51,202 nucleotides of DNA, from positions 94,183-145,384 of the forward strand of contig CANQQT010000001.1 in assembly GCA_947626065.1 (NCBI GenBank). Reading direction: 5' to 3'. Positions 7,931-15,564 of this stretch are shown one piece after another. This stretch comes from an uncultured Clostridia bacterium. Its GTDB lineage: Bacteria; Bacillota; Clostridia; Oscillospirales; CAG-272. The notes under the pieces were generated by a model that was given only the letters and a program-made list of their open reading frames with translations, made no database searches and was not told where the DNA came from. Every line of letters begins with the position of its first letter. Position 1 is the stretch's first letter. Position numbers and translations under genes: made by a program.

Positions 7931-8492
7931 ACCGAAGACCCCTACAAAGTCATGCTGCTCTCAAACAACAACAACGGCAACGCGAACGGCAACAAGCTTA
8001 AAACCCCTACAAAATCACACAACTCTCAAACACGACACCCACACGCTGCGCATGGCCGTCGGTTTAAGACCCCTACGAGAAATCCACAACTCTCAAACGT
8101 AATAGCGCATTTTTCGGACTTTAGCGCGGTTTAAGACCCCCCTACGAAATCACAAACTCTCAAACCACTCAATGGCTGGAATCTGCGTGCAGTCGGTTTA
8201 AGACCCCTACAAAATCACACAACTCTCAAACTCGCAGAGCAACGGGAGGAAGTCAGCGAAAGTTTAAGACCCCTACAAAATCACACAACTCTCAAACCGA
8301 TCCCCACGGTCTTTGTCAACTCAGTGGTTTAAGACCCCTACGAAATCACACAACTCTCAAACCGCCGAGCCAGTGTTTGCGGTAGTGATTGGTTTAAGAC
8401 CCCTACGAAATCACACAACTCTCAAACTTCCGTAAGTACCCGAATCCCCCGGAGGAGTTTAAGACCCCTACGAAATCACACAACTCTCAAAC
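7931..8492 (-). CRISPR. Type II-A CRISPR array: 9 repeats, 8 spacers, read on the minus strand
   Basis: Repeats of 36 bases at 8457-8492, 8392-8427, 8327-8362, 8262-8297 and 8196-8231 are nearly identical. On the minus strand they begin GTTTGAGAGTTGTGTGATTT and end CGTAGGGGTCTTAAAC. Repeats at 8129-8165 and 8062-8098 carry one net inserted base, 7996-8031 has substitutions, and 7931-7966 is strongly degenerate. Spacers are 29-30 bases. Repeat decay at the low-coordinate end, the anchoring motif at 8493 and a minus-strand promoter at 8629 all place the leader at the high-coordinate end. A near-perfect complement of the repeat occurs in the tracrRNA at 14661-14696. Spacer targets were not identifiable by eye. 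Confidence 0.98.
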
Positions 8493-8524
8493 CTCAAATT
8501 TCAATTTCGCGGACAAATTCCGCG
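8493..8524 (-). promoter_or_regulatory. Leader end: ATTTGAG anchoring motif and adjacent hairpin
   Basis: On the minus strand the leader ends in ATTTGAG (8499-8493) directly before the first GTTTGAGAG repeat. This is the leader-anchoring sequence reported for many type II-A arrays, where it guides Cas1-Cas2 (with Csn2 and Cas9) to insert spacers at the leader end. Nine bases further upstream CGCGGA (8508-8513) and TCCGCG (8519-8524) form an inverted repeat with a 5-base loop. Confidence 0.75.
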
Positions 8525-8577
8525 GAAAAACGGCCTACGAACCGCCCGAAAAAGAGGCGAAAGCGTGTGAGGGGCCA

Positions 8578-8616
8578 AAAACCTGCAATTTTGCGGCTTT
8601 TCAGACGCAAAATTGC
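8578..8616 (-). terminator. Hairpin with T run inside the CRISPR leader
   Basis: GCAATTTTGCG (8585-8595 on plus) and CGCAAAATTGC (8606-8616) form a perfect 11-bp stem with a 10-base loop. On the minus strand it is followed by AGGTTTTTGG. By form it is an intrinsic terminator for the cas operon. However, it lies downstream of the promoter at 8629-8657, so a transcript starting there meets it at once. It may be a partial terminator, an attenuator, or a protective 5' hairpin of the pre-crRNA. Confidence 0.65.
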
Positions 8617-8628
8617 CCCTTCTTGTCT

Positions 8629-8657
8629 ATTATACCCTGCTTTTCTTCAAAAGTCAA
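8629..8657 (-). promoter_or_regulatory. Promoter upstream of the CRISPR leader, overlapping the csn2 stop
   Basis: On the minus strand TTGACT (8657-8652), 17-base spacer, TATAAT (8634-8629). Predicted start near 8622, about 130 bases before the first repeat. The -35 box overlaps the TGA of csn2 (8654-8656). Confidence 0.8.
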
Positions 8658-9319
8658 CCGATTTCGCACAAATCTTCATCAATTGTCAATCTTTCTTCCA
8701 GAGGAAGCTTTTCTTTGGAAAAGCCCTCCAGCATCAAGAGCTTATATTCGTGGGAAAGTACGGCCTCGGCAAAGAGGGAAAACTCCCCGTCGCTGATATA
8801 GGAGCGAAAATTGACGGTGACGAAGAGCTTTTCTCTGTCCAGCTCCCGCACCAGCTCAAAATAATCCAAAACCTTTTCGCAAAGGCTCCCCTCGTTGGGA
8901 ATTTCCGGAGAGGCGGCTTTCAGAAGGGAGCCGACGGAGAGCTTTGAAAAGGAGACCTCGCAGGGAAGGGAAAAGGCGATTTCATCCAAAAAGACTTCGG
9001 CGTCCCGCAAAAACTGCATTGTCCTTTCGTAATGCTCCACGCCGACCGCCTCGCGCTCCAGTGAAGCGGTCAGCTTGGAGAGCAGACTTCTTTTGTTTAA
9101 GTCAAACGGGACAAAGGAGTCAAGGACCTCCAGATGGGAGGCCATTTCGACGGGGGAATCCCCCGCCGAAAGCACCCCTTTTCCCTCTTCCCCTGCGCAC
9201 TGCAGGCGAAAATCCTCAAGAATTTCCCGGAAGAGCCGGGGATTCTCGATCACAAGCGTGTGGATTTTCCGGGTATCAAAATCAAAATAGCCCTCGATTT
9301 CCGGATAGGCGTATTTCAT
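8654..9319 (-). CDS. csn2: CRISPR-associated protein Csn2 (type II-A adaptation)
   Basis: A 221-residue protein of the short Csn2 form. Family landmarks: LVIENPRLFREILEDF (about 23-38), a VEMASHLEVLDSFVPFDLN segment (about 57-75), KLFVTVNFRSYISDGE (about 164-179) and the conserved ending LTIDEDLCEIG. Csn2 forms a tetrameric ring that binds double-stranded DNA ends and works with Cas1, Cas2 and Cas9 in taking up new spacers. Its ATG overlaps the last codon of cas2 by 4 bases. It is the last cas gene before the leader, the usual order in type II-A. Confidence 0.95.
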   Translation of the reverse strand: MKYAYPEIEGYFDFDTRKIHTLVIENPRLFREILEDFRLQCAGEEGKGVLSAGDSPVEMASHLEVLDSFVPFDLNKRSLLSKLTASLEREAVGVEHYERTMQFLRDAEVFLDEIAFSLPCEVSFSKLSVGSLLKAASPEIPNEGSLCEKVLDYFELVRELDREKLFVTVNFRSYISDGEFSLFAEAVLSHEYKLLMLEGFSKEKLPLEERLTIDEDLCEIG

Positions 9320-9636
9320 AAAATCACCAGCCTTTCGTCGCTGTCAAGCACGTCTCCCCGGGCCTCCCCGGAGATAAATTCCATGGTGGCAAACTGTTTT
9401 TCCGTCACGGTGAGCACCTGAACCGTCCCGGCGGGCGGCTTGTTCTTCCGGATGGTTTCAAGGGAGCTTTTCTGCACGGAGGAATTCAGCAGCATACGCG
9501 TATAAACCGACTCCTGAAGCATAAAGAAGCCGTTCTTGATCAGCATTTTCCGGAATTGGCGGTAATTTTTCCGATCGGCGGGCGTTTCGGTCGGCAAATC
9601 AAACATAACAAGCATTCTCATAAAGCGGTAACTCAT
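9316..9636 (-). CDS. cas2: CRISPR-associated endonuclease Cas2
   Basis: A 106-residue protein with the ferredoxin-like opening MRMLVMFDLPTET, where the Asp after the first strand is the usual catalytic/structural position, then RKMLIKNGFFMLQESVYTR. Cas2 bridges two Cas1 dimers in the spacer integration complex. The start at 9636 overlaps the cas1 stop (ATGA). A start at MRMLV, five codons in, is possible, but the overlap favours the longer form. Slightly longer than most type II Cas2 (about 100). Confidence 0.96.
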   Translation of the reverse strand: MSYRFMRMLVMFDLPTETPADRKNYRQFRKMLIKNGFFMLQESVYTRMLLNSSVQKSSLETIRKNKPPAGTVQVLTVTEKQFATMEFISGEARGDVLDSDERLVIL

Positions 9637-10505
9637 TCGTCCCTCACAAAGAGTATTTCCGACGGTTCCCCGTCGTTCATGGCCTCAAACACGCTGCGCA
9701 CGTATATTCGAATGGCGTTGAGAAGCGTCTGTAGGCTTCCGTTTATCGTCACGGATCCGTTCAGCAGGTTCCAGAGCCGATACTTTTCCTTGGAGGTCAG
9801 CTCTTCCGGCTTCATGTCGAAAACCTCCCGATCCACCAGAACGCGGAAGGGTTCCATCAGATCACAGCTCAGATTGAAGTGGTTGAACATATTGTCGTGA
9901 AAAATCCCGAGCTGCGTCAGATATCCGCAGCAGGCAATTTCCCGATTGAAGGCCGACAGGAGAATGCTGTAGCCGTAGTTCAACGCCGCGTTTACCGGGA
10001 GGTCGGCGCTTCTGGTAAAGTCCATGCCGAACAGGGCGTTGAAGTAGACCTTGGCGGCGTGGCCCTCCCGGTTGGTTTCGTCGGAGGGCTCCACCTGTTC
10101 AAGGTAGGAGGAAAGGAGCGCCGCCTCCCGCTCCTTTTTCAACTCCTTCAGAAAATGTGCCTGCTTCCGGATCTTTTCGGTGACGATTTCCCGCCAGATC
10201 AGGGCCTTTCTCTCTTCCTTCCACGCGGCCTGATTCCGGATCTTGAGGGAGCTGTCATGGCTTCCGTGATGAGGAACCAGCTCGGCCATCGGGCTTCGCT
10301 TGGAATCGCAGAAAATGACCTTGACCTTTTTCTCGGTTAAAGCCTCAAGAAGACACCCCGTGAGGGAGACGGCGGGATTTTCGATGACGAGAATGGCCAG
10401 CTCGTCAAGGAAGACGCGAAGGGTGCTTTCTCCCCGCACTACCAGATACCCCATCCGATAATCCAGCTTGCTCCGATTGGAGACGACGACCGTCCGCCAG
10501 CTCAT
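9633..10505 (-). CDS. cas1: CRISPR-associated integrase Cas1 (type II)
   Basis: A 290-residue spacer integrase. The metal-binding triad positions are present: Glu in EGHAAKVYF, His in LGIFHDNMF and Glu in DLMEPFR. The N-terminus SWRTVVVSNRSKLDYRMGYLVVRG is typical of type II Cas1. ATG 10505 is chosen because it overlaps the cas9 stop (ATGA), like the other cas junctions; an upstream in-frame start at 10541 would lie within cas9. With Cas2 it cuts and joins new spacers at the leader-proximal repeat, here the 8492/8493 boundary. Confidence 0.97.
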   Translation of the reverse strand: MSWRTVVVSNRSKLDYRMGYLVVRGESTLRVFLDELAILVIENPAVSLTGCLLEALTEKKVKVIFCDSKRSPMAELVPHHGSHDSSLKIRNQAAWKEERKALIWREIVTEKIRKQAHFLKELKKEREAALLSSYLEQVEPSDETNREGHAAKVYFNALFGMDFTRSADLPVNAALNYGYSILLSAFNREIACCGYLTQLGIFHDNMFNHFNLSCDLMEPFRVLVDREVFDMKPEELTSKEKYRLWNLLNGSVTINGSLQTLLNAIRIYVRSVFEAMNDGEPSEILFVRDE

Positions 10506-13500
10506 AGAAGTGAGAGAAGGTTGTCCGAGACCTTTTCCCAAAGGCCGGAGGACGAGGGGTCGATGATTCGCACGTCGTGATAATACTTTTTCCAGTTGGA
10601 GAGGGTAGAGCTGAAGTTGACCGTCGCGGCGGTGTGCGCGGCCCCTCCGATCAGAGTAAGATCACAGCCGCTCGAAATCCGACCGAAAACGGCGTGCAGG
10701 TTGAGCAGGGCCTGCGCCTGTTCCACCGGCGAGAGGGCGATAAACTTTTCTCTCCCCGCCTCGACGGTTTTCAGCGGATTGTTGGGGCGCTTGGCATAAA
10801 TGCTTTTGCTCAGCTTGGAAAGGTAGAGGTCGTACAGGGCGAGGTTTTCCTCCTTCGTCACCTTGTCGTACTCGGCGTGATAGACGAAATGCGGACCCTT
10901 CGCCTTTTCCGTCATCACCTCCAGTCGCTTCAAATAGGTTTCTATCCTTCGGTCCGCCGCGAAGGGGACAAAGGGCGCGGCGATCAGGCATCTTCCTCCT
11001 CCCGCCGACCCGGCGATACAGATGCGGAATCCGTCGAGGGAGAGCATCGTGTTGACCTTGAGGATTCGTTTCCCGAGCGGGAAGGAGACCTCGTCGACCG
11101 TCTTTCCGATGATTTGTCCGATGCGCTTTTTCGCATATTCCTCAGCGGCCTCCCCGCCGGCCAAAAACCGGTCGCGGAAGAGAAGCTCCACAGGCATCAC
11201 CATGCAGTCGCACTTGTTCCCGGCACGGTATTTCGTCAGGGCAAAGAAGCTGACGGTCGGTTTATTGTAACCGCCGTATTTTTCGGTCGGGAGTCCCGCC
11301 TTGCGGGGAATTAAGCCCGGGCCCTTCTTTACCGGCTGTTGGTCGAAGAGACCGCCCTCCCGGCAGAAGGAATATCTGACCATCCGGGCGTTGTTCTTAC
11401 CCACCGTGGTCTTGACCTTTTCCAGCATTTTTGTCCCGTCCCAGACGGTTTTTCCCCGGCAAATCACGGGATGCGTGAAGAGCGATTTTGTCTTCACGCT
11501 GTAGGGATCGTTGACCGAGAACCACAGCTTGGAAAACCGCATATGGTAGACGTTTCCGGTGACGATGTTCAGATAGGCGTCCTTCGCGTGGTGCAGGTCG
11601 TTGTAGGTACGGCTTTTGAAAAGCTCAAATTCCTGCCGGAATTCGGAGGTCAACCGCGCTTTTACGTAGACGATCTCGGCGTCGGGGTAGAGGCCCTTCA
11701 GCAGAGTGGCCACCGCCTTCGTCGACTGCGAGGTCTCTGTCAGCTGGCGGTTGATGAAGCCGAGCCTTTCCTCCTCCGTAAAGGGCGTCGCCCTTGTCAG
11801 CCGCCGGTATTTTTCCTCGGTAATCAGCCCGACGTCCCGAAGATGCTTCCAGAAGCCGGTCATTCTTTCCCGCACGGCGCTGTCGATGGGATAGGTGTCC
11901 TTCTTCTGCCCGTTGTTTTCCGAGAGCACAAGAACCAAATTGTTCAGAATGCTGTCGTCCTTTACCAGCGCCTGCGGCCAGATGTGGTCGCGGTTGTAAA
12001 GGCCCTCCTTCAGGCGGGCAAGGTCGAGGGGCTGTCCCGTATACATACATTTTCCCAGCTGTGTGTAGTAGAGGTACAGGGCCTCGCTTTGAAGACGGCT
12101 GTCCGCCTCCTCGCCCATGCTTTCCAGCTCCTGCGTGAGAAGGCGCACCTCCTCGGCGTCGCATTTCTTGTAGAGCTCAAGGAGCTGTTCCTTCCTGCTG
12201 ACGGTGCGCTTTCCCCTCTGCTCCTCACTTCCTCCCCGCGTCATTTCAACGAAGATTTTGGCGGGAGGATTTCCGACCGCGTGGGCCACCTCCTTCACGA
12301 TGGCAAGCGTCCGGAAAACCTGCCTCTTTACGGAATTGGAGAGGTACATTTCCTCCATGCGTTCCGAAAGCCCTTGAGGATGGGAGGAATAATAGGCGGC
12401 ACTCTCCTCCGCCACCGCTTCCCTGAAGGTGAAGCGATCCGAAAGGAGCTCCATCAGGTTGTAGTCGGTCGTCCAGAGCGCCTGCATCACCGACAGGGCC
12501 TCCCCCGTCCCGGCCTGCCGGTCGACTCCCGGAAGCCCGGTCAAAAACGCGCGGGAAAGCCGTCCGAAGTCCTTGCAGCTCAGCCCCGACAGGTACCGGA
12601 CGTCCTCGTCGGGCAGGGAAGGAAATTCCCTTTTCAGCCACTTGACAAAGCGGTTTTTGTCCTCGGAATAGCTCTTCCGCAGGATGATTTTTTCGGCCTC
12701 CTCATAGGTCAGCGTTCCGCTTTCAAGAAGCCGCCGGAAATCCAGCCACGGGGAAAGGCTCGAGGTCAGGGTGGCGTCGACGCCGGTCAGCTCCTGCCCC
12801 TTTTGCATGGCGTTTGTGCTGAGAAGGAAGTCCTCCAGCCTCTTTTTCGTCACCTTGCGGCGGCGGAGGAAGACTTCGTTATAAATTCTCTGTTTTAGCT
12901 CCGTCGGAAGCTTTTCCCCGTCCAGCCGCAGATTGTTGATTTCGTTCAGCACGGTATAGGAGCTGTAGAGAAGCGAGCTCTTCGGGAGCACGTCCTCCCC
13001 CGGCAGATAGGTGCAGGTGTTGGTCATTTTCCGGATAAATTCCTGCTCGCTTGCGTCCCCGTCGATCTTTTGGTAGAAATTCCAGGGCAGAACCGGCCCG
13101 CTTTCTCCCGGGAAGAATTTCACCCACGCCCGCTCCGAGCCCCTGTTCAGCGGCCCGACGAAATAGGGAATCCGGAAGGAGAAGACGGCAAGGATCTTTT
13201 CCGAGACGGTGAGACCCTCCCCGTCCTTTTTTGAGAGAAACGGCAGATACCTCTCGGCGACCTTGAGGAGGTCGGTCAGCTCCTTTTCGTAAATCTGATG
13301 CGGGATGACGCGGTTGTCGGTGTCGCGTTGCTTCGGCAAAAAGCTCCTCGTCTCCAGCCGCGCCTTCATGTCTTCCCAACCGGCGCGATCCTTCTCCTCC
13401 GGCGTGACCTTTTGAATCAGCCCCAGAAGGTATTTGCTGAAATCCTCCTTGTTGGCCCTTTTCAGCTCCTTTTTCTGCGCTTCCTTTTTGCAGTGCAGGG

Positions 13501-14614
13501 AATAGGCGGTATAGTTGTCCTTCCGGACGTCCCGGAAAACCTCACGGTATTTTTCCGGGAGATATTTCCGGATAAAGGCCTTCAGGAAGGCCAGATCCTT
13601 TTTGTGCCTTTCGTAAAGCGCGACCTTGGCCTCGGAGATCGAGGGATAGCCCGACAGAGAGTCGCAGAGAAGCGACCAGTCGAAGACGGCCTTGGCCTTT
13701 TCGACGATAGGCGCGTTCTCCCCCAGCTGTGTCAGCACCTTGGCAAGCGTCTCCTCGTCGGAGTCGAGACGGAAGGAGCCGATTTCCCCGTAGTCCTCCC
13801 CGGGAAAGAGCTTGGCGGGGTCTACCTGACTGCCGCAGAGGAGCTTGAGGAGCAGATCGATTTGAAAAGGCGCTTCCGGGAGCTCCTTCGGGGGCTTGCT
13901 TTCCCCGAAGAGAAGCCTGCAGACGCTGCGGTATTTTTCGGTGACGGTCGATCTTTTCGCCAGCGCCTCCTTTAAGCCCTCCCGGTCAGCGGCCTCCTCT
14001 TTCCAGGGGAGAACGTCGCATTCCTCCCGCAGAACCGAGAGGAAGCCTTCCCAAACGGAGGAAAAGTCGGTCAGCGCGTCGATGTTGTTGGTTTCGATTT
14101 CACTTAAGAAATGGCCCCGATGGGCGACCAGCCACGCACAGGCGAGATACACCAGCCGAACGTCGTGGGGAGCGGGATTTCTCATCAGATCCGCAATCAG
14201 GTGGTGAACAGTCGGATAATCCCGGTGATAGTCGGCGTCTGTGTAGTCCCCCGGGCCGAAGAGGGAGCCCGGTTCCTCCTTGTCCTCCGGCCAGATCGCG
14301 CTGTTTTTGAGACGGAGGAAGAATTTTTCGTCCTTTTTCGAGATTTCGGCGGCGAACAGCTCCGAAAGGAGCCGGACGCGCTGTTGACGGCGGTCAATTC
14401 TCCGCCTCCCGGTGCGGAAGGCGCGGCGGTCGGTGTTCAGAGACGCCTCATCAAACAGCGAGACGCCCCACATCGGTTCCCCGTGAAAGCGAAGGAGGGA
14501 GTATTCCTCGTCGGTAGCCGCGTAGCCTACCGAGTCGGTGCCGATATCAAGGCCAAGGTAATAAGCTTTTCCGGTATTTTTTTGGGATTCCGTGCTAAAA
14601 ATTTTCTCATCCAT
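10502..14614 (-). CDS. cas9: CRISPR-associated endonuclease Cas9 (type II-A)
   Basis: A 1370-residue RNA-guided double-strand DNA nuclease. Catalytic sites are complete: RuvC-I Asp23 in YLGLDIGTDSVGYA, arginine-rich bridge helix around 62-82, RuvC-II Glu790 in IFVEMTRG, HNH Asp876-His877 in YNRDHIWPQ with the following Asn-rich LNNLVLVLSENN, and RuvC-III His1009/Asp1012 in HHAKDAYL. Size and order match S. pyogenes-type Cas9. The C-terminal PAM-interacting region (to LSNWKKYYHDVRIIDPSSSGLWEK) is typical, but the PAM cannot be read from sequence. ATG 14614 is chosen over TTG 14623 because AAGGAAGG (14624-14631) is 9 bases upstream. Its promoter is not obvious: a TATTAT box at 14642-14647 (minus) overlaps the tracrRNA -10 and has no good -35. 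Confidence 0.99.
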   Translation of the reverse strand: MDEKIFSTESQKNTGKAYYLGLDIGTDSVGYAATDEEYSLLRFHGEPMWGVSLFDEASLNTDRRAFRTGRRRIDRRQQRVRLLSELFAAEISKKDEKFFLRLKNSAIWPEDKEEPGSLFGPGDYTDADYHRDYPTVHHLIADLMRNPAPHDVRLVYLACAWLVAHRGHFLSEIETNNIDALTDFSSVWEGFLSVLREECDVLPWKEEAADREGLKEALAKRSTVTEKYRSVCRLLFGESKPPKELPEAPFQIDLLLKLLCGSQVDPAKLFPGEDYGEIGSFRLDSDEETLAKVLTQLGENAPIVEKAKAVFDWSLLCDSLSGYPSISEAKVALYERHKKDLAFLKAFIRKYLPEKYREVFRDVRKDNYTAYSLHCKKEAQKKELKRANKEDFSKYLLGLIQKVTPEEKDRAGWEDMKARLETRSFLPKQRDTDNRVIPHQIYEKELTDLLKVAERYLPFLSKKDGEGLTVSEKILAVFSFRIPYFVGPLNRGSERAWVKFFPGESGPVLPWNFYQKIDGDASEQEFIRKMTNTCTYLPGEDVLPKSSLLYSSYTVLNEINNLRLDGEKLPTELKQRIYNEVFLRRRKVTKKRLEDFLLSTNAMQKGQELTGVDATLTSSLSPWLDFRRLLESGTLTYEEAEKIILRKSYSEDKNRFVKWLKREFPSLPDEDVRYLSGLSCKDFGRLSRAFLTGLPGVDRQAGTGEALSVMQALWTTDYNLMELLSDRFTFREAVAEESAAYYSSHPQGLSERMEEMYLSNSVKRQVFRTLAIVKEVAHAVGNPPAKIFVEMTRGGSEEQRGKRTVSRKEQLLELYKKCDAEEVRLLTQELESMGEEADSRLQSEALYLYYTQLGKCMYTGQPLDLARLKEGLYNRDHIWPQALVKDDSILNNLVLVLSENNGQKKDTYPIDSAVRERMTGFWKHLRDVGLITEEKYRRLTRATPFTEEERLGFINRQLTETSQSTKAVATLLKGLYPDAEIVYVKARLTSEFRQEFELFKSRTYNDLHHAKDAYLNIVTGNVYHMRFSKLWFSVNDPYSVKTKSLFTHPVICRGKTVWDGTKMLEKVKTTVGKNNARMVRYSFCREGGLFDQQPVKKGPGLIPRKAGLPTEKYGGYNKPTVSFFALTKYRAGNKCDCMVMPVELLFRDRFLAGGEAAEEYAKKRIGQIIGKTVDEVSFPLGKRILKVNTMLSLDGFRICIAGSAGGGRCLIAAPFVPFAADRRIETYLKRLEVMTEKAKGPHFVYHAEYDKVTKEENLALYDLYLSKLSKSIYAKRPNNPLKTVEAGREKFIALSPVEQAQALLNLHAVFGRISSGCDLTLIGGAAHTAATVNFSSTLSNWKKYYHDVRIIDPSSSGLWEKVSDNLLSLL

Positions 14615-14616
14615 AC

Positions 14617-14646
14617 TTGACAACCTTCCTTATTTTGTGATATAAT
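14617..14646 (+). promoter_or_regulatory. tracrRNA promoter overlapping the cas9 5' region
   Basis: TTGACA (14617-14622), 18-base spacer, TATAAT (14641-14646): both boxes are perfect consensus and TGA before the -10 makes it extended. The -35 lies 2 bases upstream of the cas9 ATG, and the spacer contains the cas9 ribosome binding site on the other strand. Confidence 0.9.
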
Positions 14647-14652
14647 AAAGCC

Positions 14653-14783
14653 GTGATGAAGTAAGACCCCTACGAAATCACACTACGCGTTCAAATAAAA
14701 ATTTTTTCAAACCGTCGGATTTTCCGACCGCACAGAGTGTGTAGCACAAAAGTGCAGAAAGAAGCCTCTTCGGAGGTTTTTTT
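14653..14783 (+). ncRNA. tracrRNA
   Basis: The anti-repeat at 14661-14696 contains 22 consecutive bases (TAAGACCCC...AATCACAC) complementary to the crRNA repeat, then a mismatch bulge, then TTCAAA, which pairs with the first bases of the repeat. This is the usual split lower/upper stem of a type II-A duplex. Downstream come a nexus hairpin (GTCGGATTTTCCGAC, near 14714-14728), a GCAC-AAAA-GTGC stem near 14744-14755 and the terminator GCCTC-TTCG-GAGG with eight T residues (14764-14783). Predicted start near 14653. It is transcribed divergently from cas9 and pairs with crRNA so that RNase III and Cas9 can process and use the guides. Confidence 0.95.
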
Positions 14784-15108
14784 CTTTTTCAAGGGGATGC
14801 CTAGGGTTTCTGCCTCGCAGGCAGGGTTTCCTTTTGCGGTACCGCCGCGGATTTTGGGAACGCGAGCCAAGAATGTTTCATACCAAAGAGAAGAGGGCCG
14901 TTTCGCGTTTTTTGCCTTCGCCGCCGGCGACGTTGCTTTGCTGTTTGCTTTCGTTCGGGCGGGGTTGCTTCGCTTTTGGCCTTCGCCGGTTTTGGGGTGC
15001 TTTTTCGGCCCTTGACGGGAGAGGCCCTCTTTTTTGCCCGTATGGGTGCCGGGCGGGCTTTTTCCAGCCGACGACGGCGCGGATTTTTCGCGCTTTGCCT
15101 TTCAGGCG
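14784..15108. other. Low-complexity gap between tracrRNA and dut
   Basis: No gene or RNA is recognised. The sequence is dominated by variants of GCCTTCGCC, TTTTCGGCC and GCTTTTGGC, i.e. purine-rich when read in the direction of dut. It resembles the degenerate fillers elsewhere in the window. Frames running through it show no recognisable protein. Confidence 0.5.
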
Positions 15109-15549
15109 TTATTTTGTCCCCGTCGAGCCGAAGCCGCCGGTTCCCCGCTCGGTTTCCCCCAGCTCCTCGGCCTCCTCGTATTCCGCCCGCACCACCGGGA
15201 GAATCATCAGCTGTCCGATTCGCTCCCCGTTTTCTATCGTCTGATTTTCGGCGCTGTTGTTGATGAGCGCGACGAAAAGCTCCCCCCGGTAATCGCTGTC
15301 GATGACGCCGATGCCGTTGGCAAGGGACAGTCCCCGTTTCAGGGCGAGGCCGCTTCTTGCGCAAACGACGGCCACAAAGGAGGGATCGGGAAGCGCAAGG
15401 GCAAGGCCGGTGGGAACCGAAACCCGCTCCCCCGGCCGCAGGGTCAGCGGCTTTTCAAGAAGGGCGTAAAGGTCGCAGGCGGCGGAGCCCTGCGTGGCAA
15501 GATGCGGAAGGCGTGCGCCTTCTCTCAGCTTTTTCACTTGAATTTTCAT
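15109..15549 (-). CDS. dut: dUTP diphosphatase
   Basis: A 146-residue trimeric dUTPase that hydrolyses dUTP to dUMP, keeping uracil out of DNA. All five family motifs are present: GSAACDLYA, ARSGLALKRGL, GVIDSDYRGEL (with the catalytic Asp), RIGQLMILP and the C-terminal RGTGGFGSTG arm. The start follows an AGAGAGAAA purine stretch. It probably forms an operon with the U32 peptidase and zapA upstream (15-base gap). Confidence 0.97.
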   Translation of the reverse strand: MKIQVKKLREGARLPHLATQGSAACDLYALLEKPLTLRPGERVSVPTGLALALPDPSFVAVVCARSGLALKRGLSLANGIGVIDSDYRGELFVALINNSAENQTIENGERIGQLMILPVVRAEYEEAEELGETERGTGGFGSTGTK

Positions 15550-15564
15550 GGCTTTTCTCTCTTT

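Noticed and set aside
11339..12898. Plus-strand open frame (519 codons) inside cas9
   Set aside because: Shadow of cas9, which has all its motifs on the minus strand.
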